This document shows, piece after piece, positions 8,121 through 17,473 of a DNA stretch of 64,000 nt (positions are counted from its first letter, which is position 1; every line of letters starts with the position of its first letter). The position numbers and the translations under genes were made by a program. The stretch comes from Sphingomonas carotinifaciens. GTDB taxonomy: Bacteria > Pseudomonadota > Alphaproteobacteria > Sphingomonadales > Sphingomonadaceae. The notes below the pieces were generated by a model. The model saw only the letters and a list, made by a program, of their open reading frames with translations. It made no database searches and was not told where the DNA came from. The stretch covers positions 744,001 through 808,000 of the forward strand of contig NZ_WSUT01000005.1 in the NCBI RefSeq assembly GCF_009789535.1, in the 5' to 3' direction.

Positions 8121-10880
8121 TCAATGTGCCGCTCCCCAGCTTGCTCCCGTGCCGATCTCGACGCCCAGCGGGACTGAGAGCATCACCGCAGGCTCGGCGG
8201 CGCGCTCCATGACGTCGCGGATCACCGCGCTGGCGGCGTCGACATCGCCTTCGGGCAGTTCGAAGACCAGTTCGTCGTGAACCTGGAGGAGCATGCGGAC
8301 CTGGGGCAGGCCGGCCGCCTCCAGCGCGGGTTCCATGCGGACCATGGCACGCTTGATGATATCGGCCGAGGTGCCCTGGATCGGCGCGTTGATCGCGGCG
8401 CGCTCGGCACCCTGCCGCTCGCCTTGGTTGCGCGACTTGATGCGCGGGAAGTGCGTCTTGCGGCCGAACAGCGTCTGGGTGAAGCCGTGGTCGCGCACCT
8501 GGGTCAGCGTCTCGGCCATGTAGCGGTTGATGCCGGGGAAACGCTCGAAATAGCGGTCGATCATCGCTTGCGCCTCGTCGGCGGAGACTTCGAGACGGCC
8601 GGCAAGGCCCCAGCGGCTGATGCCGTAGAGGATCGCGAAGTTGATCGTCTTGGCCCGCGCGCGGGTGTCGCGGTTCACTTCGCCGAACAACTCGGTGGCG
8701 GTCAGGCTGTGGATGTCGTCGCCATTCGCGAATGCATCGCGCAGCGCCGGCACGTCCGCCATGTGGGCGGCGAGGCGGAGTTCGATCTGGCTGTAGTCGG
8801 CCGCGAGGATGACGTTGCCCGGTTCAGCCACGAACGCGTCGCGGATCTGGCGGCCGACCTCGGTACGGATCGGGATGTTCTGGAGGTTGGGCTCGGTCGA
8901 GGACAGGCGGCCGGTCTGCGCGCCGGTCAGCGAGTAGCTGGTGTGGACGCGGCCGGTCTTGGGGTTGATCTGTGCCTGCAGCGCATCGGTATAGGTGTTC
9001 TTCAGCTTGGTGAGCTGGCGCCAGTCGAGCACCTTGCGCACGATCTCCGCACCCGGACCGCCGTCGCGCGCGAGGCGCTCCAGCTCGGTGACGTCGGTGG
9101 AATAGACCCCCGACTTGCCCTTGCGCCCGCCCTTCAGGCCCAGCTTCTCGAACAGGATGTCGCCAAGCTGCTTGGGGCTGCCGATGGTGAAGGGCTGGCC
9201 GGCGAGCGCGTGCACTTCGCCCTCGCGCTCGGCGATGCGGCCGGCAAACTCGTCGGACAGCCTGGCCAGCACCTCGCGGTCGACCTTGATGCCCCGGCGC
9301 TCCATGCGCGCGATCACGGGAGCGAGCGGGCGGTCGACCATCTCGTACACGCGGGTCGAGCCTTCGGCGGGCAGGCGCGCCTTGAAGCGCTTCCAGAGGC
9401 GCAGCGTCACATCCGCATCCTCGGCGGCGTAGCGGGTGGCGGCGTTCAGATCGACCTCGTGAAAGCCGCGCTGCGTCTTGCCGGTGCCGACCACGTCCTT
9501 GAACGCGATGCAGGCATGGCTGAGATGGGTGGCGGCGAGTTCGTCCATGCCATGGCCATGCAGGCCGGCGTCGAGATCGAAGCTCATCACGATCGTGTCG
9601 TCATGCGGCGCGACCGATATGCCGCGCTCGCCCAGCACGATCATGTCGAACTTCAGATTGTGGCCGATCTTCAGGACCGAGGGGTCCTCCATCAGGTCCT
9701 TGAGCTTCGCCAGGGCGACCTCGCGGTCGATCTGCACCGGCACCTCGGCGAGCAGGTCGTTGCCGCCGTGGCCGAGGGGGATGTAGCAGGCGAGGTTGGG
9801 GGCGAGGGCGAGGCTGACGCCGACCAGTTCGGCCTGGGTGGCGTCTGTCGAACTCGTCTCCGTATCGACAGCGATCCAGCCCTGGTGGCGCGCGACGGCG
9901 ATCCAGCGATCGAGCGCATCCACATCCTGCACCGTCTCGTACCCGTCATGGTTGCAGGGGGGATCGTCATCCTCGGGCAGATCGACGGACGCCGGGTTCT
10001 CGACGGGGGCGTCGGCGACCTGACCGAGCTTGGTCAGGAGCGAGCGGAAGCCGTGATGTTCAAGAAAGGCGCGTAAGGGTGCGTCGGGAATGCCCTTGAG
10101 TTCGAGGTCTTCCAGCGGTTCGGGCAGCGCCACGTCGCAGCGCAGCGACACCAGCTCGCGGCTGAGCCGGGCCATGTCGGCATGCTCGATCAGATTGTCG
10201 CGCAGCTTGCCCTTCTTCATCCCCTCCGCAGCGGCCAGGACGCCCGCCAGATCGCCATGTTCGAGGATCAGCTTGGCCGCGGTCTTGGGCCCGACGCCGG
10301 GAACGCCGGGAACATTGTCGACGCTGTCGCCCATCAGCGCCAGCACGTCGCCCAGTTGCGAGGGCGCGATGCCGTGGAACTTCTCCGCGACATGCTCCGG
10401 GCCCAGCCGGCGGTTGTTCATCGTGTCGTACAGGTCGAGGCCGGGCTCGATCAGCTGCATCAGGTCCTTGTCGGACGAGACGATCGTCACCTGCCAGCCT
10501 TGCGCCAGTGCCGCCTTGGCATAGCAGGCGATGATGTCGTCGGCCTCCAGCCCCTCGGTCTCGATGCAGGGCAGCGAGAAGGCGCGGGTGGCGTCGCGGA
10601 TCATCGGGAATTGCGGCACCAGGTCTTCGGGCGGGGGCGGCCGGTGCGCCTTATACTGGTCGTACAGGTCGTTGCGGAACGTCTTCGACGATTTGTCGAG
10701 GATCACCGCCATGTGGGTCGGGCCCTCGGCCGCGTGGAGTTCGTCCGCCAGCTTCCACAACATGGTGGTGTAGCCATAGACCGCGCCGACCGGCTCGCCA
10801 TGCTTGTTGGTGAGCGGCGGCAGCCGGTGATAGGCGCGAAAGATATAGCCGGAGCCGTCGACGAGATAAAGATGGGGCAT
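8121..10880 (-). CDS. polA: DNA polymerase I
   Basis: A 919-residue polymerase for gap filling, Okazaki-fragment processing and repair. The 5'-3' exonuclease domain covers roughly residues 1-290 (starts LYLVDGSGYIFRAYHRLP). The 3'-5' exonuclease is intact: Exo I AVDTETSS near residue 337, Exo II GHNLKFD, Exo III YAAEDADVT, so proofreading should be active. The polymerase domain has motif A DYSQIELRLAAHM (about 692), motif B RARAKTINFAILYGIS, and motif C LQVHDELVFELP (about 868). Start ATG 10880 begins directly at the conserved block. The upstream gene on the same strand is the beta-lactamase-fold lipoprotein, with a GC-rich hairpin between. Confidence 0.97.
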   Translation of the reverse strand: MPHLYLVDGSGYIFRAYHRLPPLTNKHGEPVGAVYGYTTMLWKLADELHAAEGPTHMAVILDKSSKTFRNDLYDQYKAHRPPPPEDLVPQFPMIRDATRAFSLPCIETEGLEADDIIACYAKAALAQGWQVTIVSSDKDLMQLIEPGLDLYDTMNNRRLGPEHVAEKFHGIAPSQLGDVLALMGDSVDNVPGVPGVGPKTAAKLILEHGDLAGVLAAAEGMKKGKLRDNLIEHADMARLSRELVSLRCDVALPEPLEDLELKGIPDAPLRAFLEHHGFRSLLTKLGQVADAPVENPASVDLPEDDDPPCNHDGYETVQDVDALDRWIAVARHQGWIAVDTETSSTDATQAELVGVSLALAPNLACYIPLGHGGNDLLAEVPVQIDREVALAKLKDLMEDPSVLKIGHNLKFDMIVLGERGISVAPHDDTIVMSFDLDAGLHGHGMDELAATHLSHACIAFKDVVGTGKTQRGFHEVDLNAATRYAAEDADVTLRLWKRFKARLPAEGSTRVYEMVDRPLAPVIARMERRGIKVDREVLARLSDEFAGRIAEREGEVHALAGQPFTIGSPKQLGDILFEKLGLKGGRKGKSGVYSTDVTELERLARDGGPGAEIVRKVLDWRQLTKLKNTYTDALQAQINPKTGRVHTSYSLTGAQTGRLSSTEPNLQNIPIRTEVGRQIRDAFVAEPGNVILAADYSQIELRLAAHMADVPALRDAFANGDDIHSLTATELFGEVNRDTRARAKTINFAILYGISRWGLAGRLEVSADEAQAMIDRYFERFPGINRYMAETLTQVRDHGFTQTLFGRKTHFPRIKSRNQGERQGAERAAINAPIQGTSADIIKRAMVRMEPALEAAGLPQVRMLLQVHDELVFELPEGDVDAASAVIRDVMERAAEPAVMLSVPLGVEIGTGASWGAAH

Positions 10881-10920
10881 GACGGTTCGGGGGTGTAGCG
10901 GATGCGGGGGTGCGTAAACA

Positions 10921-10949
10921 GCCCCCGCCTTGGCGATAGCGGCGGGGGC
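10921..10949 (-). terminator. GC-rich hairpin between beta-lactamase-like gene and polA
   Basis: Arms 10921-10929 (GCCCCCGCC) and 10941-10949 (GGCGGGGGC) pair perfectly over 9 bp with an 11-nt loop. Read leftwards, the direction of both flanking genes, the stem is followed by TGTTTACG, a weak U-rich tail. It could act as an intrinsic terminator for the upstream lipoprotein gene; the tail is too poor to be certain. Confidence 0.45.
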
Positions 10950-10958
10950 GGCTTTCCG

Positions 10959-12077
10959 TCAGTTCGCGACCGACCCCGGCCCCTGCGCGGAACCGGCATA
11001 GGTGGCGACGGCGGCGGCGACGTTCTGGATCAGCACCTGGCGGTTGCGGATCGGCTCGGTCGTGTCGCCGATCATCACCGCGACCGCGAAACGGCGGCCG
11101 TCGGGCGCGGTGAGCAGCCCGACGTCGTTGAACCCGGCGTTGCGGCGGCCGAGATCCTGCCCGGTGCCGGTCTTGTGCGCGATCTGCCAGCTAGCCGGCA
11201 CGGCGGCGCGCAGGCGGGCATGACCGGTGCGTGAAGCGCCCATCGTCTCCAGCAGGATGCGGGTCGAGGTTTCGGACAGCAACTCGCCGCGGGTCAGCCG
11301 GGCGAGCGCGTCGGCGATCGCGATCGGCGCGGCACCGTCGGGCGGATCGGCGACATAGGCGTCGAGCGCGGTGGCGCGCGCCGCCGGGTCGAGCCGGGCG
11401 CGCGCCACGGAAAAGGCGTTGCCCAGCGCATAGGCGGGCTGCCAGGTCAGGCCGGCGGTCTTGGCCTGGAGCAGCCGTTCGCCGGGGCCGAAGCGGATGT
11501 CGCCCAGCCGCTTCTCCGCGATCATCCGCCGCACCGCCGCCGGCCCGCCGACATAGGTGAGCAGGCGGTCGTTGGCGGTGTTGTCGCTCTGGGTCAGGGC
11601 GCGGGTGAGCAGGCCGCCGACGGTGGTCTGGAACCCGTCGCCCTTCACCAGATAGGCGATCGGCTGGTGGAACAGCGTCAGGTCCTCGCGGCGAACGGTG
11701 ATCGGGTCGTCCAGCCGCGCCTTGCCCTTGTCGCGCAGGTCGAGCAGCGTGATCGCGACCCACAGCTTGGATACCGATTGCTGCGGCAGGCGCTGGCGGC
11801 CGCCGGCCTCCACCGTCCAGCCGTCATCGACGGCGCGGATGGCGATGCCCTTCTTGCCCTCGAACCCGGCATACAGGCTCTGAACGGTGCGGATCAGGCC
11901 CTGCGGTGCGGCGGGTGCGCTGCGCGGGCGGGGCGGCGGCACGGGGATCGACACCGCCACCTCCGGTTCGCGCGCCGGGGCGTTGGCGCTGGCGCCGGGG
12001 CTTGGCACCACATTGCATCCGGCAAGCGCCAGCAGACCCGCAACCGTCGCCCATCTGCCGAACCCGGCCATACGCAT
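10959..12077 (-). CDS. Class A beta-lactamase-fold serine hydrolase, lipoprotein
   Basis: About 372 residues. The N-terminus ends in the lipobox LLALAGC, so it should be a lipid-anchored envelope protein; a proline-rich linker (VPPPRPRSAPAAP) follows. The catalytic signature of the serine beta-lactamase/PBP fold is present: SVSK (SxxK) near residue 95, SDN (TQSDNTAND) near 160, and KTG (HKTGTGQD) near 325. I do not see the class A omega-loop ExxLN motif with the general base Glu166, so true beta-lactamase activity is uncertain; it may act on peptidoglycan peptides or be an inactive relative. A GTG at 12098 (with AAGGA upstream) is an alternative start adding seven residues. Confidence 0.75.
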   Translation of the reverse strand: MRMAGFGRWATVAGLLALAGCNVVPSPGASANAPAREPEVAVSIPVPPPRPRSAPAAPQGLIRTVQSLYAGFEGKKGIAIRAVDDGWTVEAGGRQRLPQQSVSKLWVAITLLDLRDKGKARLDDPITVRREDLTLFHQPIAYLVKGDGFQTTVGGLLTRALTQSDNTANDRLLTYVGGPAAVRRMIAEKRLGDIRFGPGERLLQAKTAGLTWQPAYALGNAFSVARARLDPAARATALDAYVADPPDGAAPIAIADALARLTRGELLSETSTRILLETMGASRTGHARLRAAVPASWQIAHKTGTGQDLGRRNAGFNDVGLLTAPDGRRFAVAVMIGDTTEPIRNRQVLIQNVAAAVATYAGSAQGPGSVAN

Positions 12078-12206
12078 GTTCACAAAAGCACCCCGCACGA
12101 TGCCGCGATCCTTGACCGGTCGAGCGGTGTCAGGAAACCGCGGATTTCCGCGGGTTGCGATGAAGCGCGGCAGGGGTGCGGCGAACCGCGAAGCCGGGGG
12201 TGGCGG

Positions 12207-13796
12207 TCAGGGGACGAGGATCGTGTCCACCGCGTGCGGCAGGGTTTCGGGATAGTCGAGCGTATAGTGGAGGCCCCGACTCTCCTTGCGATGCAGCGCG
12301 GAGCGGACGATCAGGTCGGCGGTCTGGAGCAGGTTGCGCAACTCGATCAGGTCGGGGGTGACGCGGAAATGGCCGTAATGCTCGGCCACCTCGTCGTTCA
12401 GCATGCGGATACGGTTGGCGGCGCGCTGTAACCGCTTGGTGGTGCGCACGATGCCGACATAATTCCACATGAACCGGCGAATCTCCGTCCAGTTCTGCTT
12501 GATGACCACTTCCTCGTCCGAATCGGTGACGCGGCTTTCGTCCCAGGGGCGGATCGCCGGCGGCGGCGGCAGGTCCGCCCAGTGCGCGGCGATATGGTTG
12601 GCCGCCGCCTCGCCGAAGACGAAACATTCGAGCAGCGAGTTGGAGGCGAGGCGATTGGCGCCGTGGAGCCCGGACTGGGTGCATTCGCCCACCGCATACA
12701 GGCCGGGCAGGTCGGTATGTCCGTCCCGGTCCACGACGATGCCGCCGCAGGTATAATGCTGTGCCGGCACGACGGGGATCGGCCCGGTCGTCATGTCGAT
12801 GCCGAGGCCGCCAAGCTTTTCCTGGATGTTGGGGAAGTGCGCGCGGATGAAATCCGCCGGCATGTGGCTGATGTCGAGATGGACGTAATCCAGGCCGTCG
12901 CGCTTGATCTCGGCATCGATCGCGCGGGCGACGACGTCGCGGGGGGCCAGTTCGGCGCGGGGGTCGACGTCGGGCATGAAGCGGCGGCCGGTGCGCGGGT
13001 TGCAAAGCCGCCCTCCCTCGCCGCGCACCGCCTCGGTGATCAGGAAGTTCTTGACCTCCAGATTGTAGAGGCAGGTCGGGTGGAACTGCATGAATTCCAT
13101 GTTCGACACGCGCGCACCTGCACGCCACGCCATGGCGATGCCGTCGCCGGTCGCGCCGCGCGGCGCGGTGGAGAACAGATAGGTGCGGCCCGCGCCGCCC
13201 GTCGCCAATATCGTCGCGCGTGCGGTGTGCAGGCCGACGCGGCCGGTACGGCGATCGACCGCATAGACGCCCCACACGTTGCCGGCGCCCGAATAGCGCA
13301 TTTCGTGCCGGCTGGTGGCGAGGTCGATCGCGACCTGATCGGGGATCAGGGTGATGTTGGGATGCGCCTCCGCCGCCTTTTGCAGCGCGTCCTGCACCGC
13401 CCAGCCGGTGGCGTCGGCGACATGGACGATGCGACGGTGCGAATGCCCGCCCTCGCGGGTCAGGTGCAGCGTGCCGCCTTCCTCGGCAAAGGGGACGCCC
13501 AGCTTTTGCAGGCGCTCGATCGCGGCGGGCGCGCCCTCCACGACGAATTCGACGATGCTGCGGTCGTTCAGCCCGGCGCCGGCGACCATCGTGTCCTCGA
13601 CATGGTTGTCGAAGGTGTCGCCCGGCTCCAGCACCGCCGCGATCCCCCCTTGCGCCCAGGCGGTGGAGCCCTCGTTCAGGGCGCCCTTGGCAAGCACGGT
13701 GACGTGGAAGCGTTCCGCGAGGTTGAGCGCGGCGGTCAACCCGGCCGCGCCGGACCCCACGATCAGGATGTCGCTCGTCGATGCGGAACCGGTCAC
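12207..13796 (-). CDS. nadB: L-aspartate oxidase
   Basis: FAD-dependent oxidation of L-aspartate to iminoaspartate, the first step of de novo NAD synthesis; 529 residues. The FAD-binding motif VGSGAAGLTAAL starts near residue 12. Other conserved blocks are STAWAQGGIAAVL, GDTFDNHVEDT, ATGGAGRTYLFSTAP, MEFMQFHPTCLYN, YTCGGIVVD and GLYAVGECTQSGLHGANRLASNS, followed by the helical C-terminal domain. The start is the GTG at 13796: GGAGA lies 9 nt upstream and the protein then begins just before the Rossmann strand, whereas the in-frame ATG at 13949 adds 51 Arg/Pro-rich residues. nadA and nadC are not in the window. It is divergent from the SDR gene, 122 bp apart. Confidence 0.93.
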   Translation of the reverse strand: MTGSASTSDILIVGSGAAGLTAALNLAERFHVTVLAKGALNEGSTAWAQGGIAAVLEPGDTFDNHVEDTMVAGAGLNDRSIVEFVVEGAPAAIERLQKLGVPFAEEGGTLHLTREGGHSHRRIVHVADATGWAVQDALQKAAEAHPNITLIPDQVAIDLATSRHEMRYSGAGNVWGVYAVDRRTGRVGLHTARATILATGGAGRTYLFSTAPRGATGDGIAMAWRAGARVSNMEFMQFHPTCLYNLEVKNFLITEAVRGEGGRLCNPRTGRRFMPDVDPRAELAPRDVVARAIDAEIKRDGLDYVHLDISHMPADFIRAHFPNIQEKLGGLGIDMTTGPIPVVPAQHYTCGGIVVDRDGHTDLPGLYAVGECTQSGLHGANRLASNSLLECFVFGEAAANHIAAHWADLPPPPAIRPWDESRVTDSDEEVVIKQNWTEIRRFMWNYVGIVRTTKRLQRAANRIRMLNDEVAEHYGHFRVTPDLIELRNLLQTADLIVRSALHRKESRGLHYTLDYPETLPHAVDTILVP

Positions 13797-13918
13797 GTCG
13801 GGCAATCTCCGGCAAGGCCTAAAGCGCCTCGGATGGCAGGCGGGGCGCGCGGGCGCAAGGGACGTGGAACAACAGCGCCCGTCCCTTCGTCCCGCCCCCG
13901 GAGCATTTGGAGAATGAC

Positions 13919-14716
13919 ATGGATCTGGAGATTGCGGGGCGCATCGCACTGGTGACGGGCGCGGACAGCGGCATCGGGCTGGAGACGGCGCGGATGCTGC
14001 TGGAGGCGGGGTGCCGTGTCGCGATCACCGACAAGACGCACGAGCCGCTGGAACAGGCGCGCAGCATGCTGGCGAGCCACGGCGAGGTGATCGCGGTGAC
14101 GGCGGACGTGACCGACACGATCGACGTGTCGCGGCTGTTCGCCTCGGTCTACCGCCAGCTTGGCAATCCCGACATCCTGGTGAACGCGGCCGGGGTGACC
14201 GGTGCGACCGGCGACTTCCTGTCGGTGGACGAGCGCGGCTGGCTGGAAACGCTGGACATCAACCTGCTGGGTGCGGTGCGCATGTGCCGCGCGGCGATTC
14301 CGGGGATGCGCGGCAAGGGCTGGGGCCGGATCGTGATGCTGGCGTCCGAGGACGGCGTGCAGCCCTATGTCGACGAACTGCCCTATTGCGCGTCGAAGGC
14401 CGGTATCCTGTCGCTCTCCAAGGGCTTGTCCAAGGCCTATGGCCGGGACAACATCCTGGTGAACGCGGTGTCGCCGGCGTTCATCGCCACGCCGATGACC
14501 GATGCGATGATGGACGAACGCGCCAGGAAGCGCCGCACCACCCGCGAGGAGGCGATCGAGAGCTTCCTGAAGGAGGAACGCCCCGGCATGGTGCGCGGAC
14601 GGCGCGGCAAGCCCGAAGAGGTGGCGGCGATGATCGCTTTCCTGTGTTCGGAGCGGGCAGGGTTCATCACCGGCGCGAACATGCGGGTGGATGCGGGGTC
14701 GGTGATGACGATTTGA
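13919..14716 (+). CDS. SDR-family oxidoreductase
   Basis: A 265-residue classical short-chain dehydrogenase. Cofactor motif TGADSGIGLETA (TGxxxGxG) lies near residue 12, NAAG near 90, and the catalytic Ser with YCASK (YxxxK) near 160. The C-terminus (FLCSERAGFITGANMRVDAG) is typical of the 3-oxoacyl-ACP reductase-like SDRs. Asp/Lys residues after strand 2 (ITDKTHEP) suggest NAD(H) preference, but this is only an inference. The substrate is unknown. The start ATG 13919 has GGAG six nt upstream. Convergent with the ABC ATPase gene, separated by a strong hairpin. Confidence 0.85.
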   Translation: MDLEIAGRIALVTGADSGIGLETARMLLEAGCRVAITDKTHEPLEQARSMLASHGEVIAVTADVTDTIDVSRLFASVYRQLGNPDILVNAAGVTGATGDFLSVDERGWLETLDINLLGAVRMCRAAIPGMRGKGWGRIVMLASEDGVQPYVDELPYCASKAGILSLSKGLSKAYGRDNILVNAVSPAFIATPMTDAMMDERARKRRTTREEAIESFLKEERPGMVRGRRGKPEEVAAMIAFLCSERAGFITGANMRVDAGSVMTI

Positions 14717-14721
14717 GGTTT

Positions 14722-14750
14722 ATGCCCTCTCCCCGGAGGGGAGAGGGCAT
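14722..14750. terminator. Bidirectional hairpin between convergent genes
   Basis: Arms 14722-14734 (ATGCCCTCTCCCC) and 14738-14750 are perfect complements over 13 bp with a 3-nt loop. It stands between the stop codons of the SDR gene (+) and the ABC ATPase gene (-), 5 nt from each, which fits a shared terminator. There is no long U-tract. The same C/T-rich stem occurs at 50980-51008. Confidence 0.6.
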
Positions 14751-14755
14751 TCCGT

Positions 14756-15676
14756 TTACCCCGCCGAGCGGGTCAGGCTGAGGAACACGTCTTCGAGGTC
14801 GGCTTCCTTGGTCGAGACGTCGACGATGCCGTAGCCTTCGCGGGTCACCGCGGCGAGGACCTCGCCGGCGTTGACCCGGTCCTTGGCGTAGGTGATCTCC
14901 AGCGTGCGCGTGCCCTTCAGCACGATCTTGCCGAAGCAGGCATTGTCGGGGACCGCCGCGACGTCACGGTCGACGGTGACCGCGACGATCTTCTCCTGCG
15001 CCTTGCCGACCAGTTCGCGGGTCGGCTCGTTGGCGACGAGGCGGCCGTGATTGATGATCGCGATGCGGTCGCACAGCTCCTCGGCCTCTTCGAGATAGTG
15101 CGTCGTCAGCACCACGGTGACGCCGCCGCGGTTCAACTCGCGGACATAGGCCCAGAGTTGCTGGCGCAGCTCGATGTCGACGCCCGCCGTCGGCTCGTCC
15201 AGCACCAGCACCGGGGGCGTGTGGACCATCGCCTTGGCGACCATCAGGCGGCGCTTCATGCCGCCGGACAGGGTGCGCGCATAGGCGTTGGCCTTGTCCT
15301 CCAGATGCACCGCGCGCAGCAATTCCATCGAGCGGCGCTTCGCTTTCGGGACGCCGTAGAGCCCGGCCTGGATCTCCAGCGTCTCGATGGGGGTGAAGAA
15401 GGGGTCGAACAGGATTTCCTGGTTGACGATGCCGATCGACGCCTTGGCGTTGCGCGGATGCGCGTCGATGTCGAAGCCCCAGATGCTGGCATGACCCTCG
15501 GTCTTGTTGACCAGCCCGGCCAGGATGTTGATCAGCGTGGACTTGCCCGCGCCATTGGGGCCGAGCAGGCCGAAGATCTGGCCGCGCGGCACATCGAAGC
15601 TGACCCCGTCCAGCGCGCGCTTGCCGCCCGCATAGGTTTTGCACAATCCGTCGATCGAGATGGCCGCTTGCGTCAT
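14756..15676 (-). CDS. ABC transporter ATP-binding protein (NatA/DrrA type)
   Basis: A 306-residue ATPase with Walker A GPNGAGKST near residue 40, Q-loop VNQE, signature LSGGM, Walker B VLVLDEPTAGVD and the switch histidine in TTHY. A C-terminal extension of about 80 residues (from NEPTRELVGKAQEK) is typical of the DrrA/NatA exporter group. It should pair with an ABC-2 type permease, but none is adjacent. The ATG at 15676 starts right before the ABC fold; the frame stays open to 15826, but that extension overlaps the divergent CHCC gene and is not ABC-like. Confidence 0.85.
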   Translation of the reverse strand: MTQAAISIDGLCKTYAGGKRALDGVSFDVPRGQIFGLLGPNGAGKSTLINILAGLVNKTEGHASIWGFDIDAHPRNAKASIGIVNQEILFDPFFTPIETLEIQAGLYGVPKAKRRSMELLRAVHLEDKANAYARTLSGGMKRRLMVAKAMVHTPPVLVLDEPTAGVDIELRQQLWAYVRELNRGGVTVVLTTHYLEEAEELCDRIAIINHGRLVANEPTRELVGKAQEKIVAVTVDRDVAAVPDNACFGKIVLKGTRTLEITYAKDRVNAGEVLAAVTREGYGIVDVSTKEADLEDVFLSLTRSAG

Positions 15677-15758
15677 GGCAATCGCGATAGGCGTCTGTGC
15701 GGCCACCAACAACCGGGAATTGAACAGAAGGTCCGTGCCTGCTAATCGCGGGTCCATC

Positions 15759-15992
15759 ATGTTGCCGCCGCCCGAAACCACCCGCGTCTCGCACGCCCGC
15801 GTCGCCTGTGACGGCGCCACCGACATTGCCGGCGGAGCCGCGCTCGGCCATCCGCGCGTCTGGCTCCAGATCGACGAGACCGGCTATGTCGATTGCGGCT
15901 ATTGCGACCGGCGCTTCATCCTGATCGGCGGACCCGCCGACGGGGCCGACCAGTCGCAGCTGCGCGATCACGGGGACGGCGCAGGCCGCTGA
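15759..15992 (+). CDS. CHCC-type zinc-finger protein
   Basis: A 77-residue protein with the CHCC zinc ligand pattern: Cys in VACDG, His in LGHPRVWLQID, and two Cys in DCGYCDRRF. This is the zf-CHCC family, whose mitochondrial member is the 13-kDa complex I subunit NDUFS6; alphaproteobacterial homologues are presumed to assist or belong to NADH dehydrogenase. The block HPRVWLQIDETGYVDCGYC is highly typical. ATG 15759 gives the usual short form. It is divergent from the ABC ATPase gene, with about 80 bp between starts. Confidence 0.8.
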   Translation: MLPPPETTRVSHARVACDGATDIAGGAALGHPRVWLQIDETGYVDCGYCDRRFILIGGPADGADQSQLRDHGDGAGR

Positions 15993-16038
15993 TCGGCGGG
16001 GCCATTTACCTGTACCCACCGTGCCCTATATCAAGGGC

Positions 16039-17466
16039 ATGACGCTTGCCCCCGATCCCCGCTCGTTCCTGTACCGCGACACGCTCGATCCCGACACCGC
16101 CCGGCGCCTGACCGCGGCGGCGCTGGCGCGCGCCGACGATGGCGAGCTGTTCCTGCAATATAAGCGGTCGGAAGCCTTCGGCTTCGACGACGGCCGGCTG
16201 AAGACCGCCAGCTACGACACGCATTCGGGCTTTGGCCTGCGCGCGGTGTCGGGCGAGATGACCGCCTTTGCCCATGCCAATGAGATGAGCGAGGCGGCGA
16301 TCCGCCGCGCGGCCGAGACGATGGCGCTGATCGATCCGTCGGGCGCCGCGCCTGCGGCGCCGCCGCAGGGGACCAACCGGCATCTTTATACCGCGGCCGA
16401 TCCGCTCGACCTCGTCCCCTTCGCCGACAAGGTGAACCTGTGCCAGACGATCGATGCCGCCGCGCGCGCCCGCGATCCCCGCGTGGTGCAGGTGTCGGTC
16501 GGCCTGTCGGGAACGTGGAACGTGGTTGAGATCGTCCGCGCCGACGGCTTCCTCGCCACCGATGTGCGGCCGCTGGTGCGGCTGAATGTCTCGGTGGTGG
16601 TGGAGCAGAATGGCCGGCGCGAAAGCGGCAATTTCGGTATGGGCGGCCGCTATCTCTACGACCGGCTGATGGCGCCCGAGACATGGAATCGCGCGATCGA
16701 CGAGGCGCTGGCGCAGGCGCTGGTGAACCTCGACGCGGTGGCCGCACCGGCGGGCGAGATGACCGTGCTGCTCGGGCCGGGCTGGCCGGGCGTGCTGCTG
16801 CACGAGGCGATCGGCCACGGGCTGGAGGGCGATTTCAACCGCAAGGGCACCTCGGCCTTTTCGGGTCGGATCGGCGAGCGGGTCGCGGCGCCGGGCGTAA
16901 CGGTGGTGGACGACGGGTCGATCCAGGATCGCCGTGGCTCGCTGTCGATCGATGACGAGGGGACACCGACCGCCGAGACCATCCTGATCGAAGACGGCAT
17001 CCTCAAGGGCTACATGCAGGACCGGCTCAACGCACGGTTGATGGGGGTGGCACCCACCGGCAACGGGCGGCGCGAGAGCTTCGCGCATGCGCCGATGCCG
17101 CGGATGACCAACACCTTCATGAAGGCCGGCCGCGACGATCCGGCCGAGCTGCTGTCGCGCGTCAAGTCCGGCATCTTCGCCAAGAGTTTCGGCGGTGGGC
17201 AGGTCGATATCGTGTCGGGCAAGTTCGTGTTTTCCTGCACCGAGGCGTACCGGATCGAGAATGGCAGGCTGGGCGCGCCGATCAAGGGCGCGACGCTGAT
17301 CGGCGACGGGCCGACCGTGCTGACCAAGGTGGCGGGCATCGGCGACGACTTCGCGCTGGACGAGGGCATCGGCATGTGCGGCAAGGGCGGACAGTCGGTG
17401 CCCGCGGGCGTGGGCCAGCCGACGCTGCTGGTGAACGGGCTGACGGTGGGCGGGACTGCGGTTTAA
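16039..17466 (+). CDS. tldD: Metalloprotease TldD
   Basis: 475 residues, the TldD subunit of the TldD/TldE (PmbA) zinc protease, which processes modified peptides and degrades unfolded short peptides; TldD is the catalytic subunit. The zinc motif HEAIGHGLEGD (HExxxH) lies near residue 254. The family C-terminal blocks follow: GGGQVDIVSGKFVFSCTEAY and GNA-type ending MCGKGGQSVPAGVGQPTLLV. The ATG at 16039 is chosen, starting MTLAPDPRSFLYRD; a GTG at 16021 is in frame. The partner pmbA gene is not in the window. The ccdB stop codon is only 7 nt downstream, on the opposite strand. Confidence 0.93.
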   Translation: MTLAPDPRSFLYRDTLDPDTARRLTAAALARADDGELFLQYKRSEAFGFDDGRLKTASYDTHSGFGLRAVSGEMTAFAHANEMSEAAIRRAAETMALIDPSGAAPAAPPQGTNRHLYTAADPLDLVPFADKVNLCQTIDAAARARDPRVVQVSVGLSGTWNVVEIVRADGFLATDVRPLVRLNVSVVVEQNGRRESGNFGMGGRYLYDRLMAPETWNRAIDEALAQALVNLDAVAAPAGEMTVLLGPGWPGVLLHEAIGHGLEGDFNRKGTSAFSGRIGERVAAPGVTVVDDGSIQDRRGSLSIDDEGTPTAETILIEDGILKGYMQDRLNARLMGVAPTGNGRRESFAHAPMPRMTNTFMKAGRDDPAELLSRVKSGIFAKSFGGGQVDIVSGKFVFSCTEAYRIENGRLGAPIKGATLIGDGPTVLTKVAGIGDDFALDEGIGMCGKGGQSVPAGVGQPTLLVNGLTVGGTAV

Positions 17467-17473
17467 GGCGTGT

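Noticed and set aside
6008..8212. Long plus-strand frame opposite the flippase gene
   Set aside because: Asp/Gly/Arg-rich shadow of a well-supported membrane protein on the minus strand.
8121..10880. polA lacking proofreading, as in many bacteria with degenerate Exo domains
   Set aside because: All three Exo motifs have their acidic residues (DTE, NLKFD, DADVT), so the 3'-5' exonuclease is probably active.
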